From NCBI GenBank assembly GCA_012962365.1, contig DTXR01000463.1, positions 1-5,471 of the forward strand: DNA of 5,471 nucleotides, in the 5' to 3' direction. The stretch comes from Chromatiaceae bacterium (lineage in GTDB: Bacteria > Pseudomonadota > Gammaproteobacteria > Chromatiales > Chromatiaceae). The notes beneath the pieces were generated by a model. That model made no database searches, had not been told where the DNA came from, and worked only from the letters and a program-made list of their open reading frames with translations. Below, in pieces: positions 5,353-5,471 of this stretch (position 1 is its first letter; every line of letters begins with the position of its first letter). The translations under genes were made by a program, and so were the position numbers.

Positions 5353-5471
<119 letters not shown>

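Overview
The window reads as ordinary chromosomal DNA of a gammaproteobacterium. The glyoxalase I protein follows Escherichia coli GloA residue for residue at its metal ligands, and the branched-chain amino acid genes lie in the order ilvB-ilvN-ilvC with a long (163-residue) IlvH-type small subunit. Base composition is moderately GC-rich and looks even throughout. I see no transposase, integrase, phage gene, tRNA, rRNA or CRISPR array. From memory of similar proteins, a non-enteric lineage such as the Chromatiales or sulfur-oxidising relatives seems likely, but this is inference.

Left half, minus strand, read from right to left. A secreted protein resembling the RT0821/Lpp0805 surface-antigen family (2411-2797) is followed 3 nt later by a polytopic membrane protein of unknown function (1634-2407). 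After about 130 nt comes a tight three-gene run: gloA, the Ni-type glyoxalase I (1110-1505); a membrane-anchored thioredoxin-like protein with a CAPC active site (715-1110); and a PlsC-family acyltransferase that runs off the left edge (1-718). The last three genes are joined by stop/start overlaps (TAATG and ATGA), so translation is probably coupled.

Middle. The 260-nt divergent region 2798-3057 holds the likely ilvB promoter (TTGACC-17-TATTTT at 2956-2984), alternative small hairpins in the predicted ilvB leader, and a speculative leader-peptide/attenuator arrangement further upstream.

Right half, plus strand. ilvB (3058-4791) and ilvN (4791-5282) encode the catalytic and valine-sensing subunits of acetohydroxyacid synthase and overlap by one base. 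After 85 nt containing a perfect 8-bp hairpin, ilvC (ketol-acid reductoisomerase, next step of the pathway) begins at 5368 and runs off the right edge. Together they convert pyruvate (or pyruvate plus 2-oxobutyrate) to the dihydroxy acids leading to valine, leucine and isoleucine.

No clearly new system is visible. The points most worth a second look are: non-canonical catalytic motifs in two enzymes (HX4E in the acyltransferase, GEA in place of GDG in the synthase); the predicted cytoplasm-facing topology of the anchored thioredoxin and its coupling to gloA and the acyltransferase; the uncharacterised surface-antigen/membrane-protein pair; and the possible attenuation and hairpin elements around ilvBN.
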